DNA of 64,000 nucleotides from Flavobacterium salilacus subsp. salilacus. GTDB taxonomy: Bacteria; Bacteroidota; Bacteroidia; Flavobacteriales; Flavobacteriaceae. This document shows positions 6,003 through 15,403 of the stretch, piece after piece; position 1 is the stretch's first letter; every line of letters starts with the position of its first letter. The stretch is taken from the NCBI RefSeq assembly GCF_004634195.1, contig NZ_SKBP01000001.1, positions 310,001 through 374,000 on the forward strand, read 5' to 3'. The position numbers and the translations under genes are program-made. Below the pieces are notes generated by a model. That model ran no database searches. It had not been told where the DNA came from and saw only the letters and a program-made list of their open reading frames with translations.

Positions 6003-8573
6003 TTGAGAAATAAAATAACAAAAATAGCACTAATTATATTATCGGGTTTCTTTTTCTATTCGTGTTCCCTCGTAAAGCGGGTTCCGGATGGAGAACATCT
6101 TTTAGAGAAGAATAATATAGAAGTAAACGGCGAGTCTAAAAAAGACGATGAGCTGAAAGATCAATTATATCAGCAACCCAATAGCAGCATATTTGGCTAT
6201 CACCTCAGGCTTCACCTGTATAACCTTGCCAAGCCCAACGCCGACTCTTCCTATCAGGCATGGCTGGATCGTGACCCAAAACGGCATGAATTTTTAAAAA
6301 GCCTGCTTTCGGAAAAGCAAGTACAGCGTTTTGGTCACTCTTTTGTAGTATCAGGATTTAGCAAATTTCTTAAAAAAGTAGGCGAGCCTCCTGTAACTAT
6401 AGATGCCACAAGAGTACGAAAATCTGCCAACAGGCTTCTTTCCTATTATTATAAACAAGGTTTTTTTCGCACACAAGTCGGTTTTAATATTGATACTCTC
6501 GGCGGTAAAAAAGCGCAGATAAATTATAATGTTATTACAGGCAAACCTTATATTGTAGATTCTATAAGCACTTATATAGATACTCCTGTGCTCGACAGCC
6601 TGTATCAAACTACACAAAAGAACTCTTTAATAAAAAAGAACAAACAGTATAACGAATCTGACTTTACGGGAGAAAGAGATCGTATTAAAGCCTATTTCAG
6701 GAACAGAGGGGCTTATACTTTTGAGGTAAACAACATATCGTATGTAGTAGATACTGTAAATACAAACTACAAAGCTAATGTAGATCTTATCATTAACGAT
6801 GAAACTATAAGGAATGATGACTCTACCTATACTCGCCCATTTAAATTATACAAAATAAGCCAGGTAAATATTTATACCAAAAACCTGGGGGATAAAAACC
6901 AAGAGATAGACAGTACGTCCTACAAAGGTTTTAAAATATTCAGCACAGGAAAACTAAACTACAGAACTAAAGCACTTACCGACCCTGTTTTTATTATACC
7001 GGGCGATATGTATGCCGATTCTACACGTGCACTTACTTATAAATACATGAATAACCTGAGGGTATTTAATTACCCTAAAATAGGATATGTTATAGATAGT
7101 ACTGATGCAACAGGGCAATCGTTAATTACAAACATTTATCTTAGCCCGGAGAAAAAATTTAAATTCATTACCTCTGCCGATGTCACTCACTCCAATATTC
7201 AGGATGTAGGTTTAGAAGGGAGTATGGGGGTTTCTATCCGAAATTTATTTCGCGGAGCAGAAATTCTGAACCTTACTGTCAGAGGCAATATAGGTTCTTC
7301 GAGCGATCCTGATATTGCCAACCGAAACTTTTTTAATATTCAGGAATACGGTGCTGATGCAAAACTTAGTTTCCCGCGGCTCTTTTTCCCTTTTAAAACA
7401 GAAAGCATTATACCCAAAAATATGATACCCTCTACTTTACTAAGTTTGGGTATAAGCAGGCAGCAAAATATTGGTTTGGATAAAGAGAGTTTTTCGGGAG
7501 TATTAAATTATAACTGGACTCCGAAAGAAACAGTTACAGCCAGTCTCGATCTGTTCAACATTCAGTATGTGCGTAACGTTAACCCGCAAAACTACTTTAA
7601 TGTATATAACTCATCTTATGACAGGCTTAATGATATTGCCAATGATTATGTAAATGATATAGATCCTGAATATTTTAAAGAAAACACAAATCCGGCTCAA
7701 GACAAACAACTGATAATTGAGAGCGGTACAAATGCATTTATTGATGAGGTAACCGATGGTACTATTCCGGTTTCGTCGGAAGACGCGAGAAGTGTACGGA
7801 GTATAGAAGAACGAAAAAAGAGGCTTACTGAAAATAACCTGATAGCAGCTACAAACTTTACTTATACCACCACATCCAAAGAAAACCTTAATGACAACAC
7901 CTTTTTTGTTTTTAAAACAAAGATAGAAACAGCAGGTAATGCACTTACACTACTATCAGAACTTACAGATAAAGGAGAAAGAAGTGCCAGCGGAAACAAA
8001 ACCATATTAGATGTTGAGTATTCTCAGTATGTTAAAGGAGAACTGGACTTTATCAAACATTTTGACCTGCGCAGAGGAAAAGTGTTAGCCATGAGAGCCT
8101 TCTTTGGTCTTGCACTACCCTATGGCAACTCAAACACGATACCATTTACCCGAAGTTATTTTGCAGGTGGTAGTAATGATAACCGTGCATGGCAATCCTA
8201 TAGTCTAGGACCCGGCAGAAGCGGCGGGCTTAACGACTTTAATGAAGCTAACTTAAAAATGGCTTACAGTGCCGAACTGCGTTTTAATATATTCGGGCAG
8301 CTTAAAGGAGCCGTATTTGGCGACGTTGGAAATATATGGAATGTGTTTGACAACCAGGACGACCCTGATTATACCTTTAACGGGTTAAGCTCCTTCCGTG
8401 ATTTGGCGCTGGGTTCGGGCTTCGGGGTTCGATATGACTTTAATTTCTTTGTGGTAAGGCTCGATCTTGGTTTTAAAACCTATGATCCGGGCAGACCCGT
8501 GAATGACAGATGGTTTAAGGAATATAATTTTGCCAACACCGTTTACAATGTCGGAATTAATTATCCATTCTAA
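6003..8573 (+). CDS. tamL: TamL: lipoprotein BamA/TamA-family outer-membrane assembly protein
   Basis: About 856 residues from a TTG start at 6003. This start gives a clean lipoprotein signal (RNKITKIALIILSGFFFYSC) with the lipobox cysteine followed by SLVKRVPDGEHLLEKN. An upstream ATG at 5946 would bury the signal behind 19 residues and lies upstream of the likely promoter. POTRA-like repeats span roughly residues 30-430 and a C-terminal 16-stranded barrel ends in VYNVGINYPF. The barrel contains the loop motif FFAGGSNDNRAW-like (YFAGGSNDNRAWQ), equivalent to the VRGF/Y region of Omp85 proteins. In Bacteroidota TamL is the lipidated counterpart of TamA and works with TamB in envelope biogenesis. 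Confidence 0.88.
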   Translation: MRNKITKIALIILSGFFFYSCSLVKRVPDGEHLLEKNNIEVNGESKKDDELKDQLYQQPNSSIFGYHLRLHLYNLAKPNADSSYQAWLDRDPKRHEFLKSLLSEKQVQRFGHSFVVSGFSKFLKKVGEPPVTIDATRVRKSANRLLSYYYKQGFFRTQVGFNIDTLGGKKAQINYNVITGKPYIVDSISTYIDTPVLDSLYQTTQKNSLIKKNKQYNESDFTGERDRIKAYFRNRGAYTFEVNNISYVVDTVNTNYKANVDLIINDETIRNDDSTYTRPFKLYKISQVNIYTKNLGDKNQEIDSTSYKGFKIFSTGKLNYRTKALTDPVFIIPGDMYADSTRALTYKYMNNLRVFNYPKIGYVIDSTDATGQSLITNIYLSPEKKFKFITSADVTHSNIQDVGLEGSMGVSIRNLFRGAEILNLTVRGNIGSSSDPDIANRNFFNIQEYGADAKLSFPRLFFPFKTESIIPKNMIPSTLLSLGISRQQNIGLDKESFSGVLNYNWTPKETVTASLDLFNIQYVRNVNPQNYFNVYNSSYDRLNDIANDYVNDIDPEYFKENTNPAQDKQLIIESGTNAFIDEVTDGTIPVSSEDARSVRSIEERKKRLTENNLIAATNFTYTTTSKENLNDNTFFVFKTKIETAGNALTLLSELTDKGERSASGNKTILDVEYSQYVKGELDFIKHFDLRRGKVLAMRAFFGLALPYGNSNTIPFTRSYFAGGSNDNRAWQSYSLGPGRSGGLNDFNEANLKMAYSAELRFNIFGQLKGAVFGDVGNIWNVFDNQDDPDYTFNGLSSFRDLALGSGFGVRYDFNFFVVRLDLGFKTYDPGRPVNDRWFKEYNFANTVYNVGINYPF

Positions 8574-8585
8574 ACTTAAAAATAC

Positions 8586-8593
8586 TATTTTTG
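8586..8593 (+). promoter_or_regulatory. Promoter -7 element for fbaA
   Basis: TATTTTTG fits TAnnTTTG and lies 28 bp before the fba ATG. No good -33 element is visible. Confidence 0.45.
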
Positions 8594-8621
8594 TACATCA
8601 AACTCTAAAATCAAAAAAACA

Positions 8622-9689
8622 ATGGCTCATAACATCAAGCCCGGTGTAGCTACCGGAGACCAGGTTCAGGAGATATTTAAATATGCCAAAGAGAAGGGCT
8701 TTGCCCTGCCGGCTGTAAACGTTACAGGGTCGAGCACCATAAACGGTGTATTAGAAACTGCCGCAAAACTAAATGCACCTGTTATCATACAATTCTCTAA
8801 CGGAGGCGCTGCATTTAATGCAGGTAAAGGACTGGCTAACGATGGGCAAAAAGCAGCTATACTTGGTGCTATTGCAGGAGCAAAACACATACATACACTT
8901 GCCGAGGCTTATGGAGCAACGGTAATATTACATACTGACCACTGTGCAAAAAACCTTTTGCCTTGGATAGATGGGTTGCTTGATGCCAGCGAAGCACACT
9001 TTGCAGCGCATGGCAAACCATTATTCAGCTCACACATGCTTGACCTTTCAGAAGAGCCAATCGAAGAGAATATTGAAATATGTAAAGAATACCTTGTAAG
9101 AATGAGCAAAATGGGCATGACCCTGGAAATTGAGCTTGGTATAACAGGTGGTGAAGAAGACGGAGTTGACAACTCGGATGTGGATAGTTCTAAACTATAT
9201 ACACAACCGGAAGAAGTAGCCTATGCTTACGAAGAGTTGAACAAAGTATCTGATAAAATTACTATTGCTGCTGCTTTTGGTAATGTACACGGGGTTTACA
9301 AACCAGGTAATGTAAAACTTACTCCGAAAATCCTTAAAAACTCGCAAGAGTATGTACAGGAAAAGTTCAATACAGGAGCTAACCCTGTAGATTTTGTTTT
9401 CCATGGCGGTTCCGGTTCCACACTCGAAGAAATAAGAGAAGCTATCGGCTATGGCGTTATTAAAATGAATATTGATACTGACCTGCAGTATGCTTTTACC
9501 GAAGGTATCCGCGACTATATGGGCAGTAAAGTTGATTACTTAAAATCGCAGATAGGTAACCCTGAAGGTGCTGATGTACCGAACAAAAAATACTACGACC
9601 CAAGAAAATGGATTCGTGAAGGCGAAGTTACCTTTAATGCAAGATTAGAAAAGGCTTTTGAAGACCTGAATAACGTTAACACCCTATAA
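8622..9689 (+). CDS. fbaA: Class II fructose-bisphosphate aldolase
   Basis: A 355-residue zinc-dependent aldolase that splits fructose-1,6-bisphosphate into dihydroxyacetone phosphate and glyceraldehyde-3-phosphate in glycolysis, and runs in reverse in gluconeogenesis. Seen motifs are ILHTDHCAKN (catalytic aspartate and zinc histidine), LEIELGITGGEEDGVD, AAFGNVHGVYKPGNVKL (zinc histidine), FHGGSGST (zinc and phosphate binding) and KMNIDTDLQYAFTEGIR. Length matches the E. coli FbaA subclass. A strong terminator follows directly. Confidence 0.97.
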   Translation: MAHNIKPGVATGDQVQEIFKYAKEKGFALPAVNVTGSSTINGVLETAAKLNAPVIIQFSNGGAAFNAGKGLANDGQKAAILGAIAGAKHIHTLAEAYGATVILHTDHCAKNLLPWIDGLLDASEAHFAAHGKPLFSSHMLDLSEEPIEENIEICKEYLVRMSKMGMTLEIELGITGGEEDGVDNSDVDSSKLYTQPEEVAYAYEELNKVSDKITIAAAFGNVHGVYKPGNVKLTPKILKNSQEYVQEKFNTGANPVDFVFHGGSGSTLEEIREAIGYGVIKMNIDTDLQYAFTEGIRDYMGSKVDYLKSQIGNPEGADVPNKKYYDPRKWIREGEVTFNARLEKAFEDLNNVNTL

Positions 9690-9696
9690 TAATTTT

Positions 9697-9739
9697 AAAA
9701 CTGCAGGCTGTTGCAATGCAACAAGTGGCAGTTTTTTTT
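9697..9739 (+). terminator. Rho-independent terminator after fbaA
   Basis: AAAACTGC (9697-9704) pairs with GCAGTTTT (9728-9735), with an inner stem TGTTGC/GCAACA (9709-9723), and is followed by a run of T. Confidence 0.8.
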
Positions 9740-9757
9740 ATTTAAATAAAACAGAAT

Positions 9758-10612
9758 ATGGCTTGGTTTAAGAGAACGGAGAAAGGAATACAGACACCAA
9801 CCGAAGATAAAAAAGATGTACCTAAAGGTTTGTGGTACAAATCGCCCACAGGCAAAATTATAGATGCCGAAGAACTGGAAAGAAATTTTTATGTAAGCCC
9901 CGAAGACGGTTACCACGTGCGTATAGGGAGTAAAGAATATTTTTCTATCCTTTTTGATGACAACGAGTTTAAAGAGCTTGATGCCAACATTACATCCAAA
10001 GACCCTTTAAAATTTGTTGATACTAAAAAATACAGCGATCGCCTTAAAGAGGCTATGGAGAAAACCAAGCTAAAAGATGCGGTACGCACAGCGGTAGGAA
10101 AATCTAAAGGTAAAGACCTTGTGGTATGTTGTATGGATTTTGCCTTTATAGGCGGCTCTATGGGTGCTGTGGTAGGCGAAAAAATTGTTCGTGGTATCGA
10201 CTACTCCATAAAGCACAGATTACCATTTGTGATGATTTCAAAATCAGGAGGCGCAAGGATGATGGAAGCGGCAATGTCGCTGATGCAGCTTGCCAAAACA
10301 TCAGCTAAGTTGGCACAGCTTGCCGATGCAGGGCTGCCCTATATATCGTTGTGTACCGACCCTACTACGGGTGGCACTACGGCATCCTACGCTATGCTGG
10401 GCGATATTAATATCTCTGAGCCGGGTGCGCTTATAGGATTTGCCGGACCGCGTGTAGTGAAAGACACTACCGGTAAAGACCTGCCCGAAGGCTTCCAGAC
10501 CGCAGAGTTTGTAATGGAACACGGTTTCCTTGATTTTATTACACCAAGAAAGGAACTGAAAGATAAAATAAATCTTTACATTGACCTTATACAGAACCAA
10601 CCGGTTCGATAA
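9758..10612 (+). CDS. accD: Acetyl-CoA carboxylase carboxyltransferase subunit beta
   Basis: A 284-residue carboxyltransferase beta subunit, which transfers carboxyl from biotin to acetyl-CoA in fatty acid synthesis together with AccA. The crotonase-fold core is clear: [54 protein letters not shown] and [13 protein letters not shown]. The N-terminus (residues 23-57) aligns to the usual zinc ribbon, but all four cysteines are replaced ([12 protein letters not shown] and VSPEDGYH), so no zinc can be bound there. This seems to be a flavobacterial form and not a degraded gene, as the rest is intact. A terminator follows. Confidence 0.96.
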   Translation: MAWFKRTEKGIQTPTEDKKDVPKGLWYKSPTGKIIDAEELERNFYVSPEDGYHVRIGSKEYFSILFDDNEFKELDANITSKDPLKFVDTKKYSDRLKEAMEKTKLKDAVRTAVGKSKGKDLVVCCMDFAFIGGSMGAVVGEKIVRGIDYSIKHRLPFVMISKSGGARMMEAAMSLMQLAKTSAKLAQLADAGLPYISLCTDPTTGGTTASYAMLGDINISEPGALIGFAGPRVVKDTTGKDLPEGFQTAEFVMEHGFLDFITPRKELKDKINLYIDLIQNQPVR

Positions 10613-10620
10613 AATAAAAA

Positions 10621-10642
10621 CCCCGCTTAAAGCGGGGTTTTT
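10621..10642 (+). terminator. Terminator after accD
   Basis: CCCCGC (10621-10626) and GCGGGG (10632-10637) form a stem around TTAAA, preceded by an A-run and followed by TTTTATTTT. It could act in both directions. Confidence 0.85.
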
Positions 10643-10707
10643 ATTTTACTTAGCATTAGTATGAATAATAATCATATATTTGACGACCAATTGAAAAATT
10701 AATTATT

Positions 10708-11349
10708 ATGAAAAAACTTATTTACTTCTTAATATTTTTTCCAAGTTTAATATTTGCTCAAAATCAAAATGATGAGAGAAAATTTAATTTTAATTTTAAA
10801 GCTGGTGTAGTCTTGTCAGATGCTTCAACAGATAAAGCATATATTGATAATGAAAACATAACTAAAAATAAAACATCGTTCTATTTAGGAGCAGGTTTTG
10901 AATACTTTATTTCAAAAATGTTTAGTACTAATATTGGTTTAGAATATCTGACAACAGGCTCAGAAAAAACTGGAAATAATTTTGAAAAAATAGATTTTAG
11001 TCAAATTAAAATTCCTTTAACAATAAAAGCAAAATTATTTAAAGGATTATATCTTGAAGGAGGAAGCTATGTTTCTTTCATAACCAATATGGATACTAAA
11101 GACTATAGCGGGGAAATAAATCCAAATTATATAGAAAATGAAAATATAGACTACGGAGTATTATTTGGGTTGGGTTACAATTATAATGATTTTTTCATTG
11201 AAGCTAATATAAATATTGGCTTTGTCGATCTGATAAATTATAATGAGAATAACTTTGGCCCCGAATTTGACCCAATCATAGATGCAGGCGAATCAGATCC
11301 TGAATTTAAAAACAAATATTTTCAAGTAGGAGTTGGTTACAAATTTTAA
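10708..11349 (+). CDS. Outer-membrane beta-barrel protein (PorT-family fold)
   Basis: A 213-residue protein with signal peptide MKKLIYFLIFFPSLIFAQ, followed by alternating strands (FNFKAGVVLSD, SFYLGAGFEYFIS, FSTNIGLEYL and so on) and a C-terminal FQVGVGYKF ending in phenylalanine, as outer-membrane barrels do. Likely eight strands. The gene stands alone between the accD terminator and a convergent permease gene and is markedly AT-rich compared with accD, so it may be a recent or variable gene. Function unknown; only the fold and location are supported. Confidence 0.75.
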   Translation: MKKLIYFLIFFPSLIFAQNQNDERKFNFNFKAGVVLSDASTDKAYIDNENITKNKTSFYLGAGFEYFISKMFSTNIGLEYLTTGSEKTGNNFEKIDFSQIKIPLTIKAKLFKGLYLEGGSYVSFITNMDTKDYSGEINPNYIENENIDYGVLFGLGYNYNDFFIEANINIGFVDLINYNENNFGPEFDPIIDAGESDPEFKNKYFQVGVGYKF

Positions 11350-11365
11350 TCAATATTTTTACACT

Positions 11366-12616
11366 CTACATCCCCGTCCTAATCGCCTCAACAGGGTCAA
11401 GTTTAGCGGCTGCAATTGCGGGTAATATGCCCGAAGCAAGCCCTATAGCAACGGCAAGCCCCGTACCGATAACCACATTCCAGAAACCGAGAATAAACTC
11501 AAAATCGAGGGCTTTGGTAAGTATCTCCGCAATACCCCACACCATAAGCATCCCCACTATACCGCCAATTACGGAAAGGATTACGGCTTCGAATAAAAAC
11601 TGGAATAGTATAAAGCGGTTTTTAGCGCCCAGCGCTTTTTGAATACCAATAAGGTTAGTACGCTCCTTAACCGAAACAAACATAATATTGGCAATACCAA
11701 AACCACCTACCAGCAGAGAGAAAGCACTGATAATCCAGCCTATCATATTCATTTGCCCGATGATATCATCAATAAGGTCGGTAAACCCGGCAAGTATGTC
11801 TATCATAAAGTTGCTTATATCCCCTGCTTTTATCCCCCTGTACGAGCGTAATTTTTGGGTTATATCTGCCATAACAGCATCGGGCTCGGCATCGGGTTGA
11901 GGCTTTATCACAATTACAGGAGTCATAAAACTATTGTTATCGCCATACATACGCCTGACAAAATTAACAGGGATAATTATCGTAATATCGTTACTCGGCC
12001 CGAAAGTACTTTCACCCTGCTTTTCTATAACACCTATAACGGTGAAACGCTGCCCGTAAATGCGTATTTTTTTATCAATAGGATTTTGTCCTCCAAATAG
12101 GTTTTCTGCAACTTCATGCCCTATTACCGCTACGGCTTTACCCGAATTGGACTCTGCCTCATTATAAAAACGTCCGTCCTTAATATCCAGGCTTTGGATA
12201 TCGGCAAATTCATACGATACAGGAACCATATTAATATTATTAACCGATTTGTCTTCGTACTTTACAATCTCGCTCTTGGTAAATATCTGAAAAGCCATGT
12301 ACTCTGCCATGGGCACGGCATCTTTCAGGTACTGGTATTCATCAAAAGTAACATCGGGAAACTGCTCGCGCTTCCAGCGCGGAATATCGGTCGGACCGAA
12401 CGAAAAACGTTTCAGGTACATCGTGTTCTCATCCACTTTGCTCAAATCTTTTCTGATTTTCCTGTCGAGCGAATCTACTGCGGCAAGTACGGCAATGATA
12501 GAAAATATACCAATGGTAACCCCCAACAGCGAAAGGAAGGTTCGGAGTTTATTGTTTATAAGCGCATTCATCGCAAATGCAAGACTCTCTCTAAGTAAGC
12601 GCAGGTATAAAAGCAT
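11366..12616 (-). CDS. MacB/FtsX-type ABC transporter permease
   Basis: A 416-residue protein with an N-terminal membrane helix (residues 20-45, NNKLRTFLSLLGVTIGIFSIIAVL), a MacB-like periplasmic core (about 50-270) and three C-terminal helices of the FtsX domain (about 285-410), ending in AAKLDPVEAIRTGM, the typical FtsX-family tail. The partner ATPase is not adjacent. Members export lipids, peptides or lipoproteins or transmit mechanical signals; substrate cannot be assigned. It is divergent from purH and convergent with the barrel-protein gene at 10708. Confidence 0.88.
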   Translation of the reverse strand: MLLYLRLLRESLAFAMNALINNKLRTFLSLLGVTIGIFSIIAVLAAVDSLDRKIRKDLSKVDENTMYLKRFSFGPTDIPRWKREQFPDVTFDEYQYLKDAVPMAEYMAFQIFTKSEIVKYEDKSVNNINMVPVSYEFADIQSLDIKDGRFYNEAESNSGKAVAVIGHEVAENLFGGQNPIDKKIRIYGQRFTVIGVIEKQGESTFGPSNDITIIIPVNFVRRMYGDNNSFMTPVIVIKPQPDAEPDAVMADITQKLRSYRGIKAGDISNFMIDILAGFTDLIDDIIGQMNMIGWIISAFSLLVGGFGIANIMFVSVKERTNLIGIQKALGAKNRFILFQFLFEAVILSVIGGIVGMLMVWGIAEILTKALDFEFILGFWNVVIGTGLAVAIGLASGILPAIAAAKLDPVEAIRTGM

Positions 12617-12717
12617 AGCAATCGGTTTGTCTTGTGTAAAATTCCATATTTTTTTTGCAAAAACCTAAAACATCAAATAATAAAATAGAAAAGGATAGAA
12701 ATAATGCATATCTTACC

Positions 12718-12749
12718 TTTGAATGTTAAGCCTGTATTAACTACTTTTG
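12718..12749 (+). promoter_or_regulatory. purH promoter
   Basis: TTTG at 12718-12721 and TACTTTTG at 12742-12749 fit the TTG-N~20-TAnnTTTG pattern. The gene start at 12774 lies 24 bp downstream, which supports that start over the upstream TTG codon at 12747. Confidence 0.7.
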
Positions 12750-12773
12750 CATTTTGAAACACAACTACACAAA

Positions 12774-14300
12774 ATGAGCACACAAAAAACCATTTCATCA
12801 GCACTTATATCAGTTTTTGACAAGGACGGGCTTGAACCGATTGTTCGTAAACTGCACGAGCATAATGTAACTATCTACTCTACGGGTGGTACGGAATCTT
12901 TTATTAAAGATTTGGGCATACCTGTTGTAGCGGTAGAAGATGTAACTTCCTACCCTTCAATACTTGGCGGTCGCGTAAAAACATTACACCCAAAAGTTTT
13001 CGGTGGTATTCTTAACCGTCAGGACAATGAGCAGGATGTACAGCAAATGCAGGAGTATGATATACCACAAATAGATTTGGTTATTGTTGATTTGTATCCA
13101 TTTGAAAAAACAGTAGCTTCCGGCGCACCTGAAGCTGATATTATAGAAAAAATAGACATTGGCGGTATATCATTAATACGTGCTGCGGCAAAGAATTTTA
13201 AAGACACTGTAATTGTTGCATCAGTAAACGAATACAGCCTTTTTCTTGATACAATTACTGCAAATAATTGTGCTACAACGCTGGAAGAGCGTAAACTGTT
13301 TGCCACAAAAGCATTCCATGTATCCTCGCATTATGACACAGCTATATTCAACTATTTTAATACGGATGATACTTTTTATAAAGCAAGTATTGCTGAGGGG
13401 CAGGTTTTACGCTATGGCGAAAACCCACACCAAAAAGGCTTTTTCTTTGGTGAATTTGACAAAATGTTTGACAAACTTCACGGAAAAGAATTATCATACA
13501 ATAACCTCCTGGATGTAGATGCAGCGGTAAACCTGATGCAGGAGTTTAAAAACGATGCCCCTACATTTGCCATACTAAAGCATAACAATGCCTGTGGTAT
13601 TGCTACAAGAGCCACTGTAAAAGAGGCTTACCTTGATGCGCTTGCGGGCGACCCTACCTCTGCTTTTGGAGGCGTATTAATAGCTAATACAAAAATAGAT
13701 AAGGCTGCCGCCGAAGAAATAAATAAACTTTTTTGCGAAGTGGTTATCGCTCCGGGATATGACGATGAGGCAACAGCGATACTGCAAGAAAAGAAAAACA
13801 GGATACTACTGGTACAGCATGATGCAGAACTACCTGCCAAGCAGGTGCGCACCTGCCTAAACGGGTTGCTGGTACAAGATAAAGATAACATTACCGACAA
13901 TAAAGAGCATCTTACAACCGTTACGGTAACATCGCCTACCGCGCAAGAGGTTGAAGACCTTATTTTTGCCTCTAAAATATGTAAGCATACCAAGTCGAAT
14001 ACTATTGTATTTGCAAAAAACAAACAACTTTTTGCATCAGGCACAGGGCAAACCTCGCGTGTAGATGCATTAAGGCAAGCCGTTGACAAAGCGGTAGCTT
14101 TTAATTTTGACCTTAACGGAGCTGTAATGGCAAGTGATGCTTTTTTCCCGTTTCCCGATTGTGTGGAGCTGGCAAAAAATGCAGGAATTACCGCCGTAAT
14201 TCAACCCGGAGGATCGATAAAAGACGAATTGAGTATTAACTATTGTAACGAAAATAATGTTGCAATGGTATTTACAGGAACAAGACATTTTAAACATTAA
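12774..14300 (+). CDS. purH: Bifunctional AICAR transformylase / IMP cyclohydrolase
   Basis: 508 residues from the ATG at 12774 (MSTQKTISSALISVFDK). The N-terminal MGS-like cyclohydrolase domain (residues 1-200) shows YSTGGTESFIKDLGI, VTSYPSILGGRVKTLHPK and DIGGISLIRAAAKN. The C-terminal formyltransferase domain has RYGENPHQKG, LKHNNACGIA, DPTSAFGGV and SDAFFPFPD. The enzyme does the last two steps of purine synthesis, formylating AICAR and closing the ring to IMP. An upstream in-frame TTG (12747) is inside the promoter and is not used. mreB follows after about 63 bp with its own probable promoter. Confidence 0.97.
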   Translation: MSTQKTISSALISVFDKDGLEPIVRKLHEHNVTIYSTGGTESFIKDLGIPVVAVEDVTSYPSILGGRVKTLHPKVFGGILNRQDNEQDVQQMQEYDIPQIDLVIVDLYPFEKTVASGAPEADIIEKIDIGGISLIRAAAKNFKDTVIVASVNEYSLFLDTITANNCATTLEERKLFATKAFHVSSHYDTAIFNYFNTDDTFYKASIAEGQVLRYGENPHQKGFFFGEFDKMFDKLHGKELSYNNLLDVDAAVNLMQEFKNDAPTFAILKHNNACGIATRATVKEAYLDALAGDPTSAFGGVLIANTKIDKAAAEEINKLFCEVVIAPGYDDEATAILQEKKNRILLVQHDAELPAKQVRTCLNGLLVQDKDNITDNKEHLTTVTVTSPTAQEVEDLIFASKICKHTKSNTIVFAKNKQLFASGTGQTSRVDALRQAVDKAVAFNFDLNGAVMASDAFFPFPDCVELAKNAGITAVIQPGGSIKDELSINYCNENNVAMVFTGTRHFKH

Positions 14301-14306
14301 TTTTAC

Positions 14307-14314
14307 TACTTTTG
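14307..14314 (+). promoter_or_regulatory. Promoter -7 element for the mreB cluster
   Basis: TACTTTTG matches TAnnTTTG, 50 bp before the mreB ATG. No clear -33 element. Confidence 0.5.
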
Positions 14315-14363
14315 TAAGCCTGAACGCATACAAAACACGAACCCTAAATACATTAAATAAAGT

Positions 14364-15392
14364 ATGGGATTTTTTGATTTCATGACCGAGGACATTGCCA
14401 TTGACCTTGGTACCGCAAATACCCTCATTATCCATAATGACAAGGTTGTTATAGACAGCCCCTCTATAGTAGCACGCGACCGTATATCGGGCAAAATAAT
14501 TGCTGTTGGTAAAGAGGCAAACATGATGCAGGGTAAAACACATGAAAACATAAAAACCATACGACCGCTTAAAGACGGTGTTATTGCCGACTTTGATGCT
14601 TCTGAAAAAATGCTTACTATGTTTATCAAAAGCATACCGGCATTAAAAAAGAGGCTTTTTAAACCTGCCTTGCGCATGGTTATCTGTATCCCATCAGGTA
14701 TTACCGAAGTAGAGATGCGTGCGGTAAAAGAATCGGCAGAAAGGGTAAATGGTAAAGAGGTTTATCTTATCCACGAACCTATGGCAGCAGCAATAGGTAT
14801 AGGGGTAGATATTATGCAGCCCAAAGGTAATATGATTGTGGATATAGGTGGTGGTACTACCGAAATTGCAGTTATTGCGCTGGGTGGTATCGTGTGCGAT
14901 AAATCAGTAAAAATTGCGGGAGATGTTTTCACTAACGATATTGTATATTATATGCGAACGCAGCACAACCTTTTTGTAGGAGAAAGTACTGCCGAGAAAA
15001 TAAAAATACAGATAGGTGCTGCACTGGAAGATTTAGACTCACCACCCGAAGAAATGTCAGTACAAGGGCGAGACCTGCTTACCGGTAAACCAAAACAAGT
15101 AGATGTTTCCTATCGGGAGATAGCCAAAGCATTAGACAAGTCCATTCAGCGAATAGAAGATGCGGTAATGGAAACCCTGTCGCAAACGCCTCCGGAACTT
15201 GCTGCCGATATATACAACACCGGGATATATCTTGCAGGTGGCGGCTCGATGCTGAGAGGGCTTGATAAAAGAATATCTCAAAAAACCGATCTCCCTGTTT
15301 ATATTGCCGAAGACCCACTAAGGGCAGTAGTAAGGGGAACAGGAATGGCACTCAAAAACATTCAAAAATTCAGAAGCATACTCATAAAATAA
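14364..15392 (+). CDS. mreB: Rod shape-determining protein MreB
   Basis: A 342-residue actin homologue that forms membrane-bound filaments directing lateral cell-wall growth. The nucleotide-binding motifs are present: phosphate 1 MTEDIAIDLGTANTLI, connect motif IHEPMAAAIG, phosphate 2 NMIVDIGGGTTEIAVIALGG and adenosine motif YLAGGGSMLRGLDKRI. First of five genes of the elongation machinery in the order mreB-mreC-mreD-PBP2-rodA, so the organism is expected to be rod-shaped. Confidence 0.97.
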   Translation: MGFFDFMTEDIAIDLGTANTLIIHNDKVVIDSPSIVARDRISGKIIAVGKEANMMQGKTHENIKTIRPLKDGVIADFDASEKMLTMFIKSIPALKKRLFKPALRMVICIPSGITEVEMRAVKESAERVNGKEVYLIHEPMAAAIGIGVDIMQPKGNMIVDIGGGTTEIAVIALGGIVCDKSVKIAGDVFTNDIVYYMRTQHNLFVGESTAEKIKIQIGAALEDLDSPPEEMSVQGRDLLTGKPKQVDVSYREIAKALDKSIQRIEDAVMETLSQTPPELAADIYNTGIYLAGGGSMLRGLDKRISQKTDLPVYIAEDPLRAVVRGTGMALKNIQKFRSILIK

Positions 15393-15403
15393 AGAAATAA
15401 GAA

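Noticed and set aside
12116..12598. 160-codon plus-strand frame opposite the MacB-like permease
   Set aside because: Antisense shadow; the permease reads as a complete family member on the other strand.
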